DNA from: Clostridium sulfidigenes
Lineage (GTDB): Bacteria; Bacillota; Clostridia; Clostridiales; Clostridiaceae
DNA length: 64,000 nucleotides
Assembly (NCBI RefSeq): GCF_000732635.1
Contig: NZ_JPMD01000024.1
Span: 57,658-121,657, forward strand
Direction: 5' to 3'
Shown here: piece after piece, positions 47,523 through 57,724 of the stretch
Layout: the number at the start of each line of letters is the position of its first letter
Numbering within the stretch: position 1 is the first letter of the stretch
The notes under the pieces: generated by a model
Database searches by the model: none
Seen by the model: the letters and a program-made list of their open reading frames with translations, nothing else
Told to the model about the DNA's origin: nothing
Made by a program: the position numbers and the translations under genes

Positions 47523-47557
47523 GAAGATGAATATGAAAATTATATCCATCTTTATTT
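47523..47557 (+). terminator. Terminator after the pyruvate-kinase-like gene
   Basis: GAAGATGAATAT pairs with ATATCCATCTT (one mismatch), followed by TATTTTAG. Confidence 0.55.
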
Positions 47558-47696
47558 TAGAATTAATTCACTATTTAATCTAGTTTAGTTATATTTTAGG
47601 TATAAATTCTATATATTTACATGGGGTTCAATGATATAATTAAATATAGATAGTGTAAAAACTCTACACTAACCTAAGCATATAGGGGGGATTATT

Positions 47697-47888
47697 ATGA
47701 ATAAAGATTCACAGAAGGAAAAGATACAAGAAATATATAATGAAATTACTAGATTAACAGAAGAATTATCAAAAATTCAATGTACTCATAATGAATGTGA
47801 AGAATGTCCTTTTAGAGAATTGACAACAACTGATTCTAATCAAACACTTGATTGTGGTGGATTTATTGATTTATTCATGTATAACTAA
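47697..47888 (+). CDS. Small coiled-coil protein with four cysteines, 63 aa
   Basis: I do not recognise a family. Residues 1-28 are a charged, probably coiled-coil helix (EKIQEIYNEITRLTEELSKI). Cysteines at residues 29, 34 and 37 (CTHNECEECPF) and a fourth at about residue 53 could bind a metal ion. ATAGGGGGGATT precedes the ATG, a strong site. A terminator shared with carB follows. It is a real small gene of unknown role. Confidence 0.75.
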   Translation: MNKDSQKEKIQEIYNEITRLTEELSKIQCTHNECEECPFRELTTTDSNQTLDCGGFIDLFMYN

Positions 47889-47919
47889 TAAATTCTTATA
47901 ATTATTTAAAATGTAGAAC

Positions 47920-47955
47920 AAAAGCAATAGACTTAATTTTGTCTATTGCTTTTAA
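47920..47955. terminator. Bidirectional terminator between the 63-aa gene and carB
   Basis: AAAAGCAATAGAC and GTCTATTGCTTTT form a perfect 13-bp stem with an 8-base loop. It serves the small gene and the convergent carAB operon. Confidence 0.88.
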
Positions 47956-47982
47956 GCATATATTAATGAAAAATTATATAAA

Positions 47983-50900
47983 CTATTTTCCTAAGTTAAA
48001 TATATCTAAATCTTTAACTTTCAATCCTCGTTTCATTACTGTTACCATTGCTCTTAAGGTATCGAGAGAAGTCATTAATGAAACTCCTGATTCTACAGCT
48101 GTTCTTCTAAGTTTAAAGCCGTCGCGCTGAGAGTCATTTCCTCTAGTTGGTGTATTAACTATCATATTTATAGATTTATTTCTGATAAAATCTACTATAT
48201 CAGGTTTTCCTTCACCAATTTTATTAACTATTTTTGCATCTATACCTTCGATTTGAAGCATTTTTGCAGTTCCTTCTGTGGCTACTATCTGACAGCCAAG
48301 TAAGTTCATTTCTTTAGCTAGTATTAAGAATTCATCTTTGTCACTATTATTTATGGTTGCTAGTAATTTGTCTCCAGACTTTAAAATTGGTCTTTTGGCA
48401 GCCAAGAAACCCTTCATCATAGCTTCATCAAAGGTATGTCCTACACCAAGTACTTCTCCAGTAGATCTCATTTCAGGTCCAAGACTTACTTCAACCTTTG
48501 GAAGCTTTTCAGTAGAGAATATAGGTACTTTTACAGTTACAAAATCAGGTTCAGCACATATTTGTTCCTTATATCCCATATTTTCTAGAGATTCTCCAAG
48601 CATGGCGCGAGTAGCTAATTCAACTATAGGAACATTAGTAACCTTACTTATATATGGAACTGTACGAGAAGCTCTAGGATTAACTTCTATGATAAAAATT
48701 TCTCCTTCAAACTCAATGAACTGAATATTTATCATGCCAAGAACTTTAAGCTCTAAAGCAATCTTCTTTGTATATTCAAAGATAGTTTTCTTAGATTTGT
48801 CAGATATATTTTGAGAAGGATATATGCTTATAGAATCTCCAGAGTGGACTCCGGCTTTTTCAAGGTGTTCCATAATTCCTGGAATTAAAATACTTTTACC
48901 ATCACAGATAGCATCCACTTCAATCTCTCTACCAACTAAGTATCTATCAATCAAAACAGGATTTTTATGATCTCTTTTAAAAGAATTCTCCAAATACTTT
49001 TTAAGTTCCTTTTCTCTATAGGTGATTTCCATACCTTGACCACCTAACACATAAGAAGGTCTAACAAGTACAGGATATCCAAGGTTCTCAGCACCAACAA
49101 TTCCTTCATCAAGGTTCCATACTGCAATTCCTTTAGGTCTATTAATATCAAGATTTTCAAGCGTAGCATCAAATCTTTCTCTATCTTCGGCCCTATCTAT
49201 ACCATCAGCATCAGTACCTAAAATCTTAATTCCATTTTCTCTTAGAAACTTAGATAGTTTTATAGCAGTTTGACCACCAAATTGAAGAATTACACCTTCA
49301 GGTTTTTCTTTGTTGATTATGTTGAGTACATCTTCTTCAGTTAGAGGTTCAAAGTAAAGTTTATCTGATATATCAAAGTCCGTTGATACAGTTTCTGGGT
49401 TATTATTTACAATTATAGTTTCGATACCTTTTTTCTTAAGAGCTCTAACAGCATGAACAGAGCAGTAATCAAACTCAATTCCTTGTCCGATTCTAATAGG
49501 ACCTGAACCTATAACCATTACTTTTCTTTTATCAGATACAACTACTTCGTCAAATTCTTCATAGGTTGAATAGTAATATGGTGATATGGCATCAAACTCT
49601 CCAGCGCAAGTATCTACCATCTTATAGGTTGGCATAATGTTATACAGCTTTCTAAGGGTATACAATTCTATAGGGCTAATATCCATTAAGTCTGCAATAC
49701 CTTTGTCTGAAAAACCCTTTTTCTTTAATAGTTTTAGATAATCTTTATTTAAATCTTCTAATTTAGCAGTTTTTAAGAATTCTTCTTGTTCTACTATCCA
49801 TTTTATTTTATTTATAAAGAAGGTATCTATTCCTGTAACTTCTGATAACTTTTCCACTAGATATTTTCTTCTAAGCATTTCAGCTAGATCGAAGATTCTT
49901 TCATCATCTGGCACCATTACGCTACTCTTTAGCTGAGACAAAGTTTTTTCCTGAGATGGTTTATGATCTAACACATATTTTCCTATTTCTAAGGAGCGAA
50001 TTCCTTTTAGGAAGGCAGCCTCAAAATTTGATCCAATAGCCATGATTTCTCCTGTTGCCATCATTTTAGTTCCTAAGGATTTATTGGCATTTTTAAATTT
50101 ATCAAAAGGCCATTTTGGTATTTTCACAACTACATAATCAAGAGCTGGCTCAAAGGAGGCCATTGTTTTACCAGTAACGGAGTTTACAATTTCATCTAGG
50201 GTATATCCAAGGCCAATTTTTGCAGCTACCTTTGCTATGGGATATCCTGTAGCTTTTGATGCAAGGGCAGAAGAACGAGAAACTCTAGGGTTTATCTCAA
50301 TTACAGCATACTCAAAACTATTAGGATTTAAAGCAAACTGGACATTACATCCTCCAATAATTCCTACTTCATCTATGATTCTCAAGGCTGAAGTTCTAAG
50401 CATTTGATATTCTTTATCAGAAAGGGTTTGAGAAGGAGCTACAACTATAGAATCTCCTGTATGAACACCAACAGGGTCTATGTTTTCCATATTACACACG
50501 GTTATGCAATTTCCTTTAGAGTCACGCATAACTTCATATTCAACTTCTTTCCATCCTTTAATACTTTTTTCTAAAAGAACTTGATTTACAGGACTAAGAT
50601 AAAGACCACTTTCTAATATGGTAATTAGCTCTTCTTCAGTATCTGCAATACCACCGCCAGTACCACCAAGGGTGTAGGCAGGTCTTACAATTACAGGGTA
50701 ACCAATCTTTTTTGCAAAGTTAACTCCAGAATCTACATCATTTACTATATCTGACTCAATAACAGGCTCGTTGATTTTTTCCATTAATGCCTTAAATAAA
50801 TCTCTGTCTTCTCCTTTTTTTATAGATTTTACAGAAGTTCCTATGATTTTAACTCCATATTTATCTAATATACCTTTTTCAGAAAGTTCTATTGTTAGGT

Positions 50901-51189
50901 TTAAACCTGTTTGTCCACCCATCCCTGATAAAATGCTGTCTGGTTTTTCTTTTACTATAATTTTCTCAATAAACTCAGTAGTTAATGGCTCTATATATAT
51001 TTTATCTGCCACTTCCTTGTCAGTCATTATGGTTGCAGGGTTAGAGTTTATTAGTATGGTTTCTATCCCTTCTTCCATAAGTGCTCTACAAGCTTGAGTT
51101 CCAGAATAGTCGAACTCAGCAGATTGTCCTATTACTATTGGACCAGATCCTATTATTAATACTTTTTTTATGTCATTTCTCTTACTCAT
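47983..51189 (-). CDS. carB: Carbamoyl phosphate synthase large subunit
   Basis: CarB makes carbamoyl phosphate from bicarbonate, ammonia delivered by CarA, and two ATP, feeding pyrimidine and arginine synthesis. The 1068-residue protein has the typical two homologous ATP-grasp halves ([20 protein letters not shown] and [15 protein letters not shown] starts) and a C-terminal MGS-like allosteric domain with VNTPTRG. It follows carA by 46 bases on the minus strand. The start has AGGAGGA upstream. Control is presumably through the carA leader. Confidence 0.97.
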   Translation of the reverse strand: MSKRNDIKKVLIIGSGPIVIGQSAEFDYSGTQACRALMEEGIETILINSNPATIMTDKEVADKIYIEPLTTEFIEKIIVKEKPDSILSGMGGQTGLNLTIELSEKGILDKYGVKIIGTSVKSIKKGEDRDLFKALMEKINEPVIESDIVNDVDSGVNFAKKIGYPVIVRPAYTLGGTGGGIADTEEELITILESGLYLSPVNQVLLEKSIKGWKEVEYEVMRDSKGNCITVCNMENIDPVGVHTGDSIVVAPSQTLSDKEYQMLRTSALRIIDEVGIIGGCNVQFALNPNSFEYAVIEINPRVSRSSALASKATGYPIAKVAAKIGLGYTLDEIVNSVTGKTMASFEPALDYVVVKIPKWPFDKFKNANKSLGTKMMATGEIMAIGSNFEAAFLKGIRSLEIGKYVLDHKPSQEKTLSQLKSSVMVPDDERIFDLAEMLRRKYLVEKLSEVTGIDTFFINKIKWIVEQEEFLKTAKLEDLNKDYLKLLKKKGFSDKGIADLMDISPIELYTLRKLYNIMPTYKMVDTCAGEFDAISPYYYSTYEEFDEVVVSDKRKVMVIGSGPIRIGQGIEFDYCSVHAVRALKKKGIETIIVNNNPETVSTDFDISDKLYFEPLTEEDVLNIINKEKPEGVILQFGGQTAIKLSKFLRENGIKILGTDADGIDRAEDRERFDATLENLDINRPKGIAVWNLDEGIVGAENLGYPVLVRPSYVLGGQGMEITYREKELKKYLENSFKRDHKNPVLIDRYLVGREIEVDAICDGKSILIPGIMEHLEKAGVHSGDSISIYPSQNISDKSKKTIFEYTKKIALELKVLGMINIQFIEFEGEIFIIEVNPRASRTVPYISKVTNVPIVELATRAMLGESLENMGYKEQICAEPDFVTVKVPIFSTEKLPKVEVSLGPEMRSTGEVLGVGHTFDEAMMKGFLAAKRPILKSGDKLLATINNSDKDEFLILAKEMNLLGCQIVATEGTAKMLQIEGIDAKIVNKIGEGKPDIVDFIRNKSINMIVNTPTRGNDSQRDGFKLRRTAVESGVSLMTSLDTLRAMVTVMKRGLKVKDLDIFNLGK

Positions 51190-51235
51190 TGATTATTCCT
51201 CCTACATGAAAGCTCACTGTCTTTCTTAATGTAAT

Positions 51236-52300
51236 TTATTTTATTAAGCTTAAAAAACTATCAAATATAACGTTATTTTCTTTAGGTCCTGGTGATGCTT
51301 CTGGATGATATTGTACACTTGCTATTGGCAATTTTTTATGCATCATACCTTCTAAGGTGCCGTCATTTACACTGACATGAGTGATGTCCATATCAACAGG
51401 TAACTTAGAAACATAGTAGCCATGATTTTGACTAGTTATGTATACCTTACTTGATATAATATCTTTCACTGGGTGATTAGATCCTCTATGACCAAACTTT
51501 AGTTTACTAGTTTCTCCACCAAAGGCCCAAGCTAAAAGTTGATGTCCAAGGCAAATTCCGCAAGTAGGTTTTGAAGTTGCTAATTTTACTACTTCTTTAA
51601 CTATATTATCTAATTTCATAGGGTCTCCAGGACCATTAGATAGAAATATTAAATCTGGGTTTGTAGAAAGAATTTCTTCAGCCTTTGAGGTAGCTGGAAA
51701 CACAGTTAGTCTACAATTTCTTTCTTTGAAACTTCTCAAGATATTTGATTTAACTCCAAAATCCATAACGGCAACATGTGGTCCACTGCCTGGTATTTCA
51801 TATATTTTATCAGTAGATACTTTATACACAGCATCATCATTTTGGAATTTTTCCAACTTATCCTTTATATCTTCTAAGGATAAGTTTTTAGTTGTTATAT
51901 AACCCTTCATTGATCCATAGTCTCTAAGAATTTTCGTAAGGGCCCTTGTATCAATACCTTCTAGTCCAAAAATCTTGTTTTCTATAAGATATCCATCTAA
52001 CTCCATCTCACATCTGAAGTTTGAAGGATTATTAGATTTTTCTCTTACAATAAACCCCTTAACTTTTGGAGAAGAAGACTCTAAATCCTCTAAATTAATT
52101 CCATAATTTCCAATTAAGGGATAGGTCATAGTTACAATTTGACCATAATAAGATGGATCAGTAAGAGTTTCCTGATACCCAGTCATAGATGTATTAAATA
52201 CTACTTCTCCAACGGTATCATCAATGTATCCAAAGGCTTTACCTTTGAATTCCATTCCGTTTTCTAATATAAGTTTTGCTTCAATATTTTTTGTTTTCAA
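51236..52300 (-). CDS. carA: Carbamoyl phosphate synthase small subunit (glutaminase)
   Basis: CarA hydrolyses glutamine to supply ammonia to CarB. The N-terminal domain has the FNTSMTGYQETLTDPSY block. The C-terminal class I glutamine amidotransferase has the nucleophile cysteine in CGICLGHQLL and the His-Glu pair in VQYHPEASPGP. I chose the TTG at 52300 because GGAGGG lies 6 bases before it, giving 354 residues; the upstream in-frame TTG at 52318 precedes that site. The start region can be sequestered in a hairpin downstream of a PyrR-binding motif. Confidence 0.95.
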   Translation of the reverse strand: MKTKNIEAKLILENGMEFKGKAFGYIDDTVGEVVFNTSMTGYQETLTDPSYYGQIVTMTYPLIGNYGINLEDLESSSPKVKGFIVREKSNNPSNFRCEMELDGYLIENKIFGLEGIDTRALTKILRDYGSMKGYITTKNLSLEDIKDKLEKFQNDDAVYKVSTDKIYEIPGSGPHVAVMDFGVKSNILRSFKERNCRLTVFPATSKAEEILSTNPDLIFLSNGPGDPMKLDNIVKEVVKLATSKPTCGICLGHQLLAWAFGGETSKLKFGHRGSNHPVKDIISSKVYITSQNHGYYVSKLPVDMDITHVSVNDGTLEGMMHKKLPIASVQYHPEASPGPKENNVIFDSFLSLIK

Positions 52301-52470
52301 GAAAAACCCTCCAATCAAAATAATTAATGTACAACAAAAAGGACAACAAACAAAGCAATTATTAGATGCTCTATTTATTATCCTATGGGTTTCTCTTTAA
52401 AATAATTATAATTCTAGCCATTATTCCTGTCTCCCTTCTTGGCCTCTCTGGACCAACTTAAAAGTAGATT
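52299..52470 (-). promoter_or_regulatory. PyrR-type leader of carAB with hairpin covering the carA ribosome binding site
   Basis: On the minus strand the PyrR-loop motif GTCCAGAGAGG (complement of 52443-52453) is closed by TTGG and CCAA. Further down, AAGAGAAACCC (complement of 52387-52397) can pair along 11 bases, with one G-U, with GGGTTTTTCTT (complement of 52299-52309), which includes the GGG of the ribosome binding site and the first two bases of the TTG start. I find no convincing GC-rich terminator with a T-run in the leader. This suggests translational rather than transcriptional control. Confidence 0.6.
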
Positions 52471-52480
52471 TGTCCTTTTG

Positions 52481-52509
52481 ATTTTATAAAAAACTTTTTC
52501 AAATGTCAA
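52481..52509 (-). promoter_or_regulatory. Promoter of carAB
   Basis: On the minus strand TTGACA (complement of 52504-52509) and TAAAAT (complement of 52481-52486) are separated by exactly 17 bases. Transcription would begin about 25 bases before the PyrR-binding motif. Confidence 0.75.
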
Positions 52510-52621
52510 TAATAAAATAAATATATTATTATAAAATATAATTTTTAATGAAGTATATAGCAAATATTTGTTGAATAAATCTAATAAAATTACTAACAAT
52601 AAATTCAGGAGGTGATAACAA

Positions 52622-52795
52622 ATGAGTAAAAACAATAATTTAAAAAACAATGGTTTAAAAAATAATAATAATCTCCAAGGGTTAAATTCAAAGGCTATTG
52701 GTAATTATACTAAAGGAGCCGTAGAAAATTTTGAAAATAAAATTGTTAGTGAAACAAATTATTTAGAAAAAGTAAATAAAAATTTAGATAAATAA
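52622..52795 (+). CDS. Small Asn/Lys-rich protein, 57 aa
   Basis: I do not recognise a family. The N-terminal 20 residues are dominated by Asn, Lys and Leu in a repeating NNxLKNN pattern; the C-terminal half is more mixed and possibly helical (VENFENKIVSETNYLEKV). There is no signal peptide or membrane span. The start has the near-perfect site CAGGAGGTGA 6 bases upstream and a terminator follows, so the gene is real. It diverges from carA. It resembles the other small polar proteins of this window in size and composition, but not in sequence. Confidence 0.7.
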   Translation: MSKNNNLKNNGLKNNNNLQGLNSKAIGNYTKGAVENFENKIVSETNYLEKVNKNLDK

Positions 52796-52806
52796 AAATA
52801 TTTATA

Positions 52807-52848
52807 AATAAGCTTAGGTAAATTTAATTTTATCTAAGCTTATTTTTG
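52807..52848 (+). terminator. Terminator after the 57-aa gene
   Basis: AATAAGCTTAG and CTAAGCTTATT are perfect arms, followed by TTTGTT. Confidence 0.85.
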
Positions 52849-52928
52849 TTAATTTTTATTAAATTCCATTGCAAATATAAATTAATTATATATTATATTA
52901 ATTATTAGAAGTTTTTAAGGAGTATATT

Positions 52929-53291
52929 ATGAGTTGTTTAGGAAATATTATTTGGTTTATATTTGGAGGATTAGTTGCAGGGTTGCAATGGTTTTTAACA
53001 GGTCTTTTATGGTGTATAACTATTGTGGGAATACCAGTTGGTATTCAGTGTTTTAAGTTAGCTAAACTACAATTTGCACCTTTCGGAAAAGAAGTTATTA
53101 CAACAAATGATAGTAGTATGGGATTTTTTCTGAATATATTATGGGTAATATTTGGAGGTTTGCTCCTTGCAATAACCAATATAATAAGTGCATTTTTACT
53201 GTCTATAACTATAATAGGGATACCTTTTGCTGCTCAATCATTAAAAATGGCAAAATTATCTTTAGCACCATTTGGAAAAGATGTAATATAA
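52929..53291 (+). CDS. YccF-family small membrane protein
   Basis: The 120-residue protein contains two tandem copies of the YccF unit, each with a membrane segment beginning (N)ILW(V/F)IFGG and ending in KLAxLxxAPFGK (LAKLQFAPFGKEV and MAKLSLAPFGKDV). The family has no established function. The start has AAGGAGT upstream. The DUF1653 gene follows after 64 bases in the same direction. Confidence 0.9.
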   Translation: MSCLGNIIWFIFGGLVAGLQWFLTGLLWCITIVGIPVGIQCFKLAKLQFAPFGKEVITTNDSSMGFFLNILWVIFGGLLLAITNIISAFLLSITIIGIPFAAQSLKMAKLSLAPFGKDVI

Positions 53292-53355
53292 GAATTGATT
53301 TAATAGGTTATATCTATGATTATTGTAGTATTAAAGTAATTATATAGGAGGAGTT

Positions 53356-53607
53356 ATGAGAGATATATCAGAATTAAAGGGGAAGATTTTTAGACACTTC
53401 AAAGGGGATTTATATTTACTTGAGGATTTTGTAATAAATTCAGAAACACAAGAAAAGATGGTGCTATATAGAGCATTATATGGGGAGTGTGGATTGTTTG
53501 TAAGACCATATAAGATGTTTATAGAAGAAGTACCTAAAAATAAGGTTAATCCAACAGGACAAAGGTATAGATTTCAAGAGATAATAGTAGAAAGTAAAAA
53601 TATTTGA
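53356..53607 (+). CDS. DUF1653-family protein
   Basis: The 83-residue protein is one DUF1653 domain, a small all-beta fold. Typical blocks are GKIFRHFKGDLYLLEDFVINSET (residues 9-31, key residues His14, Lys16, Gly17) followed by VLYRALYGECGLFVRP and RYRFQEI at the end. The function is unknown. AGGAGGAG precedes the ATG. It probably shares a transcript with the yccF gene. Confidence 0.88.
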   Translation: MRDISELKGKIFRHFKGDLYLLEDFVINSETQEKMVLYRALYGECGLFVRPYKMFIEEVPKNKVNPTGQRYRFQEIIVESKNI

Positions 53608-53631
53608 AGTAAAGAATAGTATAAAATATAA

Positions 53632-55308
<1,677 letters not shown>

Positions 55309-55399
55309 AGCTTAGGTTGATATAAAAATTACTTTTGTAGTAGATAGGCATTAAATGAATAAATTAACATTTAACTTGTATAAATATTAATTTATTTAG

Positions 55400-55428
55400 T
55401 TGACAAATTACCATTATTTATTTATAAT
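55400..55428 (+). promoter_or_regulatory. Promoter of argS
   Basis: TTGACA at 55400-55405 and TATAAT at 55423-55428 are perfect consensus elements separated by exactly 17 bases. Confidence 0.9.
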
Positions 55429-55454
55429 ACAAATAATATAAAATTTAATATGGA

Positions 55455-55733
55455 AATTCTATGAAAAGGACAGTACTTTCTTTATTAATTCTTAAAGCGA
55501 GTGAAGGTTGGTGTGAGCTTCACAAGAATAAAAGAATCTTAACAAGTAATTGTAGGGAAATTTATTTATAATAAATTAGGAAGAGAACCTTGGAGAAGCT
55601 GCCCCAAAGGATTACTTAGTAGGGTTAGTCGTGAAAAGCGTTAAAATTATGAGTGGACTTTTTAAAAAAGTCAATTAGAGTGGTACCACGGGTATATAAC
55701 CGTCTCTTTCCAATGGAAAGAGACGGTTTTTTA
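55455..55733 (+). promoter_or_regulatory. T-box leader (tRNA-Arg sensing) of argS
   Basis: The Stem I region includes GCGAGTGAAG and GGTTGGTGTGAGC (AG-bulge and distal-loop elements). The T-box sequence AGAGTGGTACCACGG lies at 55677-55691, and a terminator (12-bp stem CCGTCTCTTTCC/GGAAAGAGACGG, then six T) at 55700-55732. A candidate specifier codon AGA (Arg) lies at 55533-55535 on the 3' side of Stem I. Uncharged tRNA-Arg should stabilise the antiterminator and allow argS expression. Confidence 0.93.
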
Positions 55734-55790
55734 TATGCATTTTGAAATTTTAATAAATAAAAGAGTTAGAAATAAAAAGGAGGATTTATT

Positions 55791-57485
55791 ATGGAGTATA
55801 AAAATATAATAGCAGAAAATTTATGTAAGCATATAGATATGGAAAAGGAAACAATAGAAAGACTTGTTGAAAACCCACCAAAACCAGAAATGGGGGACTT
55901 TGCATTCCCGTGTTTTCAGTTAGCAAAATCTATGAAGAAAGCACCAAATATGATAGCTCAAGATCTAAAAGGATTACTTGGTAATTTAGATGGATTTGAA
56001 AAAATAGAAGCTTTTGGTCCTTATATAAACTTTTTTGTAGCTAAAAATGATTTTATGAAAGAAATTATTGAAAAAGTATTAAATGAGAAAGAGAATTATG
56101 GAAGTACAAAAGAAGGAGTAGGCAAAAATGTAATTGTTGAATATTGTTCAGCTAATATTGCAAAGCCATTTCACGTAGGACATTTATATACTACTATGAT
56201 TGGTAATTCTCTTTATAAAATATTTAATTCTCAGGGATATAACGCTATAGGGATAAACCACTTAGGAGACTGGGGAACACAATTTGGTAAACTTATATAT
56301 GCATATAATCATTGGGGTGATGAGAAAGCTTTAGAGGAAGAACCGATTAAAGAAATGTTAAGGGTTTATGTAAAATTTCATGATGAAGCAGAAAAAAATC
56401 CTGTTCTTGATGATGAAGGAAGAAAGCATTTTAAACTTCTAGAGGATGGTAATGAAGAAGAAGTTAAGCTGTGGACTAAATTTAAAGACTTAAGCTTAAA
56501 GGAATTTGATAAATTATTTAATATGTTAAATGTGAAATTCGATTCTTTTGCTGGTGAAAGCTTCTATCAAGATAAGATGGATGCTGTCATTGATGAAATA
56601 GAATCTAAAGGGTTATTAACAGAAAGTAATGGTGCTAAGGTTGTTATGTTAGAGGAGCTTAATATTCCACCTTGTATAATAAAGAAGGCAGATGGAGCTA
56701 CAATATATGCCACTCGTGATTTAGCAGCTATGTTCTATAGAAAGAAAACCTATGATTTTTATAAGAATATATATGTAGTTGCAAAGGATCAATCCCTTCA
56801 CTTTAAACAAGTATTTAGTACAGTTAAAAAGATGGGCTATGATTGGGCTGATGATTGTATACATGTACCCTTTGGCTTAGTTCGTTTCCCAGATAAGAAG
56901 CTTTCTACAAGAAAAGGCGATGTAGTATTCCTTGAGGATTTGTTAAACGAAGCTGTAGTTAAAACAGAAGAAATAATAAATGAGAAAAATCCTACATTAG
57001 AAAATAAAAAAGAAGTAGCTAAGAAGGTAGGAATTGGAGCAGTTGTCTTTGCTTATCTTAAAAACTCAAGAGAGAGAGACATAATCTTTGATTGGGATGA
57101 AATGCTTAGCTTTGAAGGAGAAACTGGACCGTATGTTCAATATACCTATGCTAGAGGAAAGAGTATTTTAAGAAAATTAGGAGAAGGTACTGGTGAGGTT
57201 GATTATAGTAAGCTTGTTTCAGAGGAAGAGTTTGAACTAGTTAAAACTTTATCTGGGTTTAATAATTCTATTAAGCAGGCTTTGGATAAACTACAACCAA
57301 GTATAGTTACAAGATTTACTATAGATGTAGCTAAAGCTTTTAATAAGTTCTATAATTCTATAAATATATCTAATTCAGAAGATGAAGTAACAAAGAATAC
57401 CAGATTAGCTTTAGTTAAGGCTACTCTTCAAGTAATAGAAAATGGATTACATCTTATAGGTCTTGAAACAGTAGATGAAATGTAA
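55791..57485 (+). CDS. argS: Arginyl-tRNA synthetase
   Basis: ArgS attaches arginine to its tRNA. The 564-residue protein has the N-terminal ArgS tRNA-recognition domain (residues 1 to about 85), the class I signature in [16 protein letters not shown], the block [10 protein letters not shown], and the KMSKS-equivalent loop KLSTRKG; the anticodon-binding DALR domain ends the protein. It is controlled by the T-box leader just upstream. The start has AGGAGGA before the ATG. A terminator follows. Confidence 0.97.
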   Translation: MEYKNIIAENLCKHIDMEKETIERLVENPPKPEMGDFAFPCFQLAKSMKKAPNMIAQDLKGLLGNLDGFEKIEAFGPYINFFVAKNDFMKEIIEKVLNEKENYGSTKEGVGKNVIVEYCSANIAKPFHVGHLYTTMIGNSLYKIFNSQGYNAIGINHLGDWGTQFGKLIYAYNHWGDEKALEEEPIKEMLRVYVKFHDEAEKNPVLDDEGRKHFKLLEDGNEEEVKLWTKFKDLSLKEFDKLFNMLNVKFDSFAGESFYQDKMDAVIDEIESKGLLTESNGAKVVMLEELNIPPCIIKKADGATIYATRDLAAMFYRKKTYDFYKNIYVVAKDQSLHFKQVFSTVKKMGYDWADDCIHVPFGLVRFPDKKLSTRKGDVVFLEDLLNEAVVKTEEIINEKNPTLENKKEVAKKVGIGAVVFAYLKNSRERDIIFDWDEMLSFEGETGPYVQYTYARGKSILRKLGEGTGEVDYSKLVSEEEFELVKTLSGFNNSIKQALDKLQPSIVTRFTIDVAKAFNKFYNSINISNSEDEVTKNTRLALVKATLQVIENGLHLIGLETVDEM

Positions 57486-57502
57486 TAAAAGATTAATATA
57501 AA

Positions 57503-57546
57503 GAAAATCCCTTGGACATTTTATCATCCAAGGGATTTTCTTTATT
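57503..57546. terminator. Bidirectional terminator between argS and the feo operon
   Basis: GAAAATCCCTTGGA and TCCAAGGGATTTTC form a perfect 14-bp stem followed by TTTATTT. Confidence 0.93.
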
Positions 57547-57553
57547 TATTGTG

Positions 57554-57709
57554 CTATTTATCATCTTCATATTTTTCTATTGAATTAACATAATTAGGAC
57601 ATTTAGAGGTACAACTACCACAATTACATCCTTTAGATTTTTTCTTTAAATTTTTAAAAAGAATAAAGATCGCTAATATAGCAATAATTATAGTTATAAG
57701 TATTTCCAT
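57554..57709 (-). CDS. FeoB-associated Cys-rich membrane protein
   Basis: This 51-residue protein has an N-terminal hydrophobic span (EILITIIIAILAIFILF), then a basic patch KNLKKKSKG and a cysteine cluster CNCGSCTSKC. This is the pattern of the small FeoB-associated proteins encoded after feoB in Firmicutes, thought to assist ferrous iron uptake. The start has AAAGAGGTGA upstream on the minus strand. It lies 15 bases after the feoB stop, as the third gene of the feo operon. Confidence 0.9.
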   Translation of the reverse strand: MEILITIIIAILAIFILFKNLKKKSKGCNCGSCTSKCPNYVNSIEKYEDDK

Positions 57710-57724
57710 AATATTATCACCTCT

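Noticed and set aside
48338..48724. 128-codon open frame on the plus strand inside carB
   Set aside because: It is a shadow of carB with low-complexity Ser/Thr-rich content and no start signals.
50771..51097. 108-codon open frame on the plus strand inside the carB 5' region
   Set aside because: It is antisense to conserved ATP-grasp sequence and lacks a ribosome binding site.
52414..52650. 78-codon open frame on the minus strand upstream of carA
   Set aside because: It overlaps the carAB promoter, PyrR loop and the start of the divergent 57-aa gene. The hydrophobic translation is what AT-rich non-coding DNA gives.
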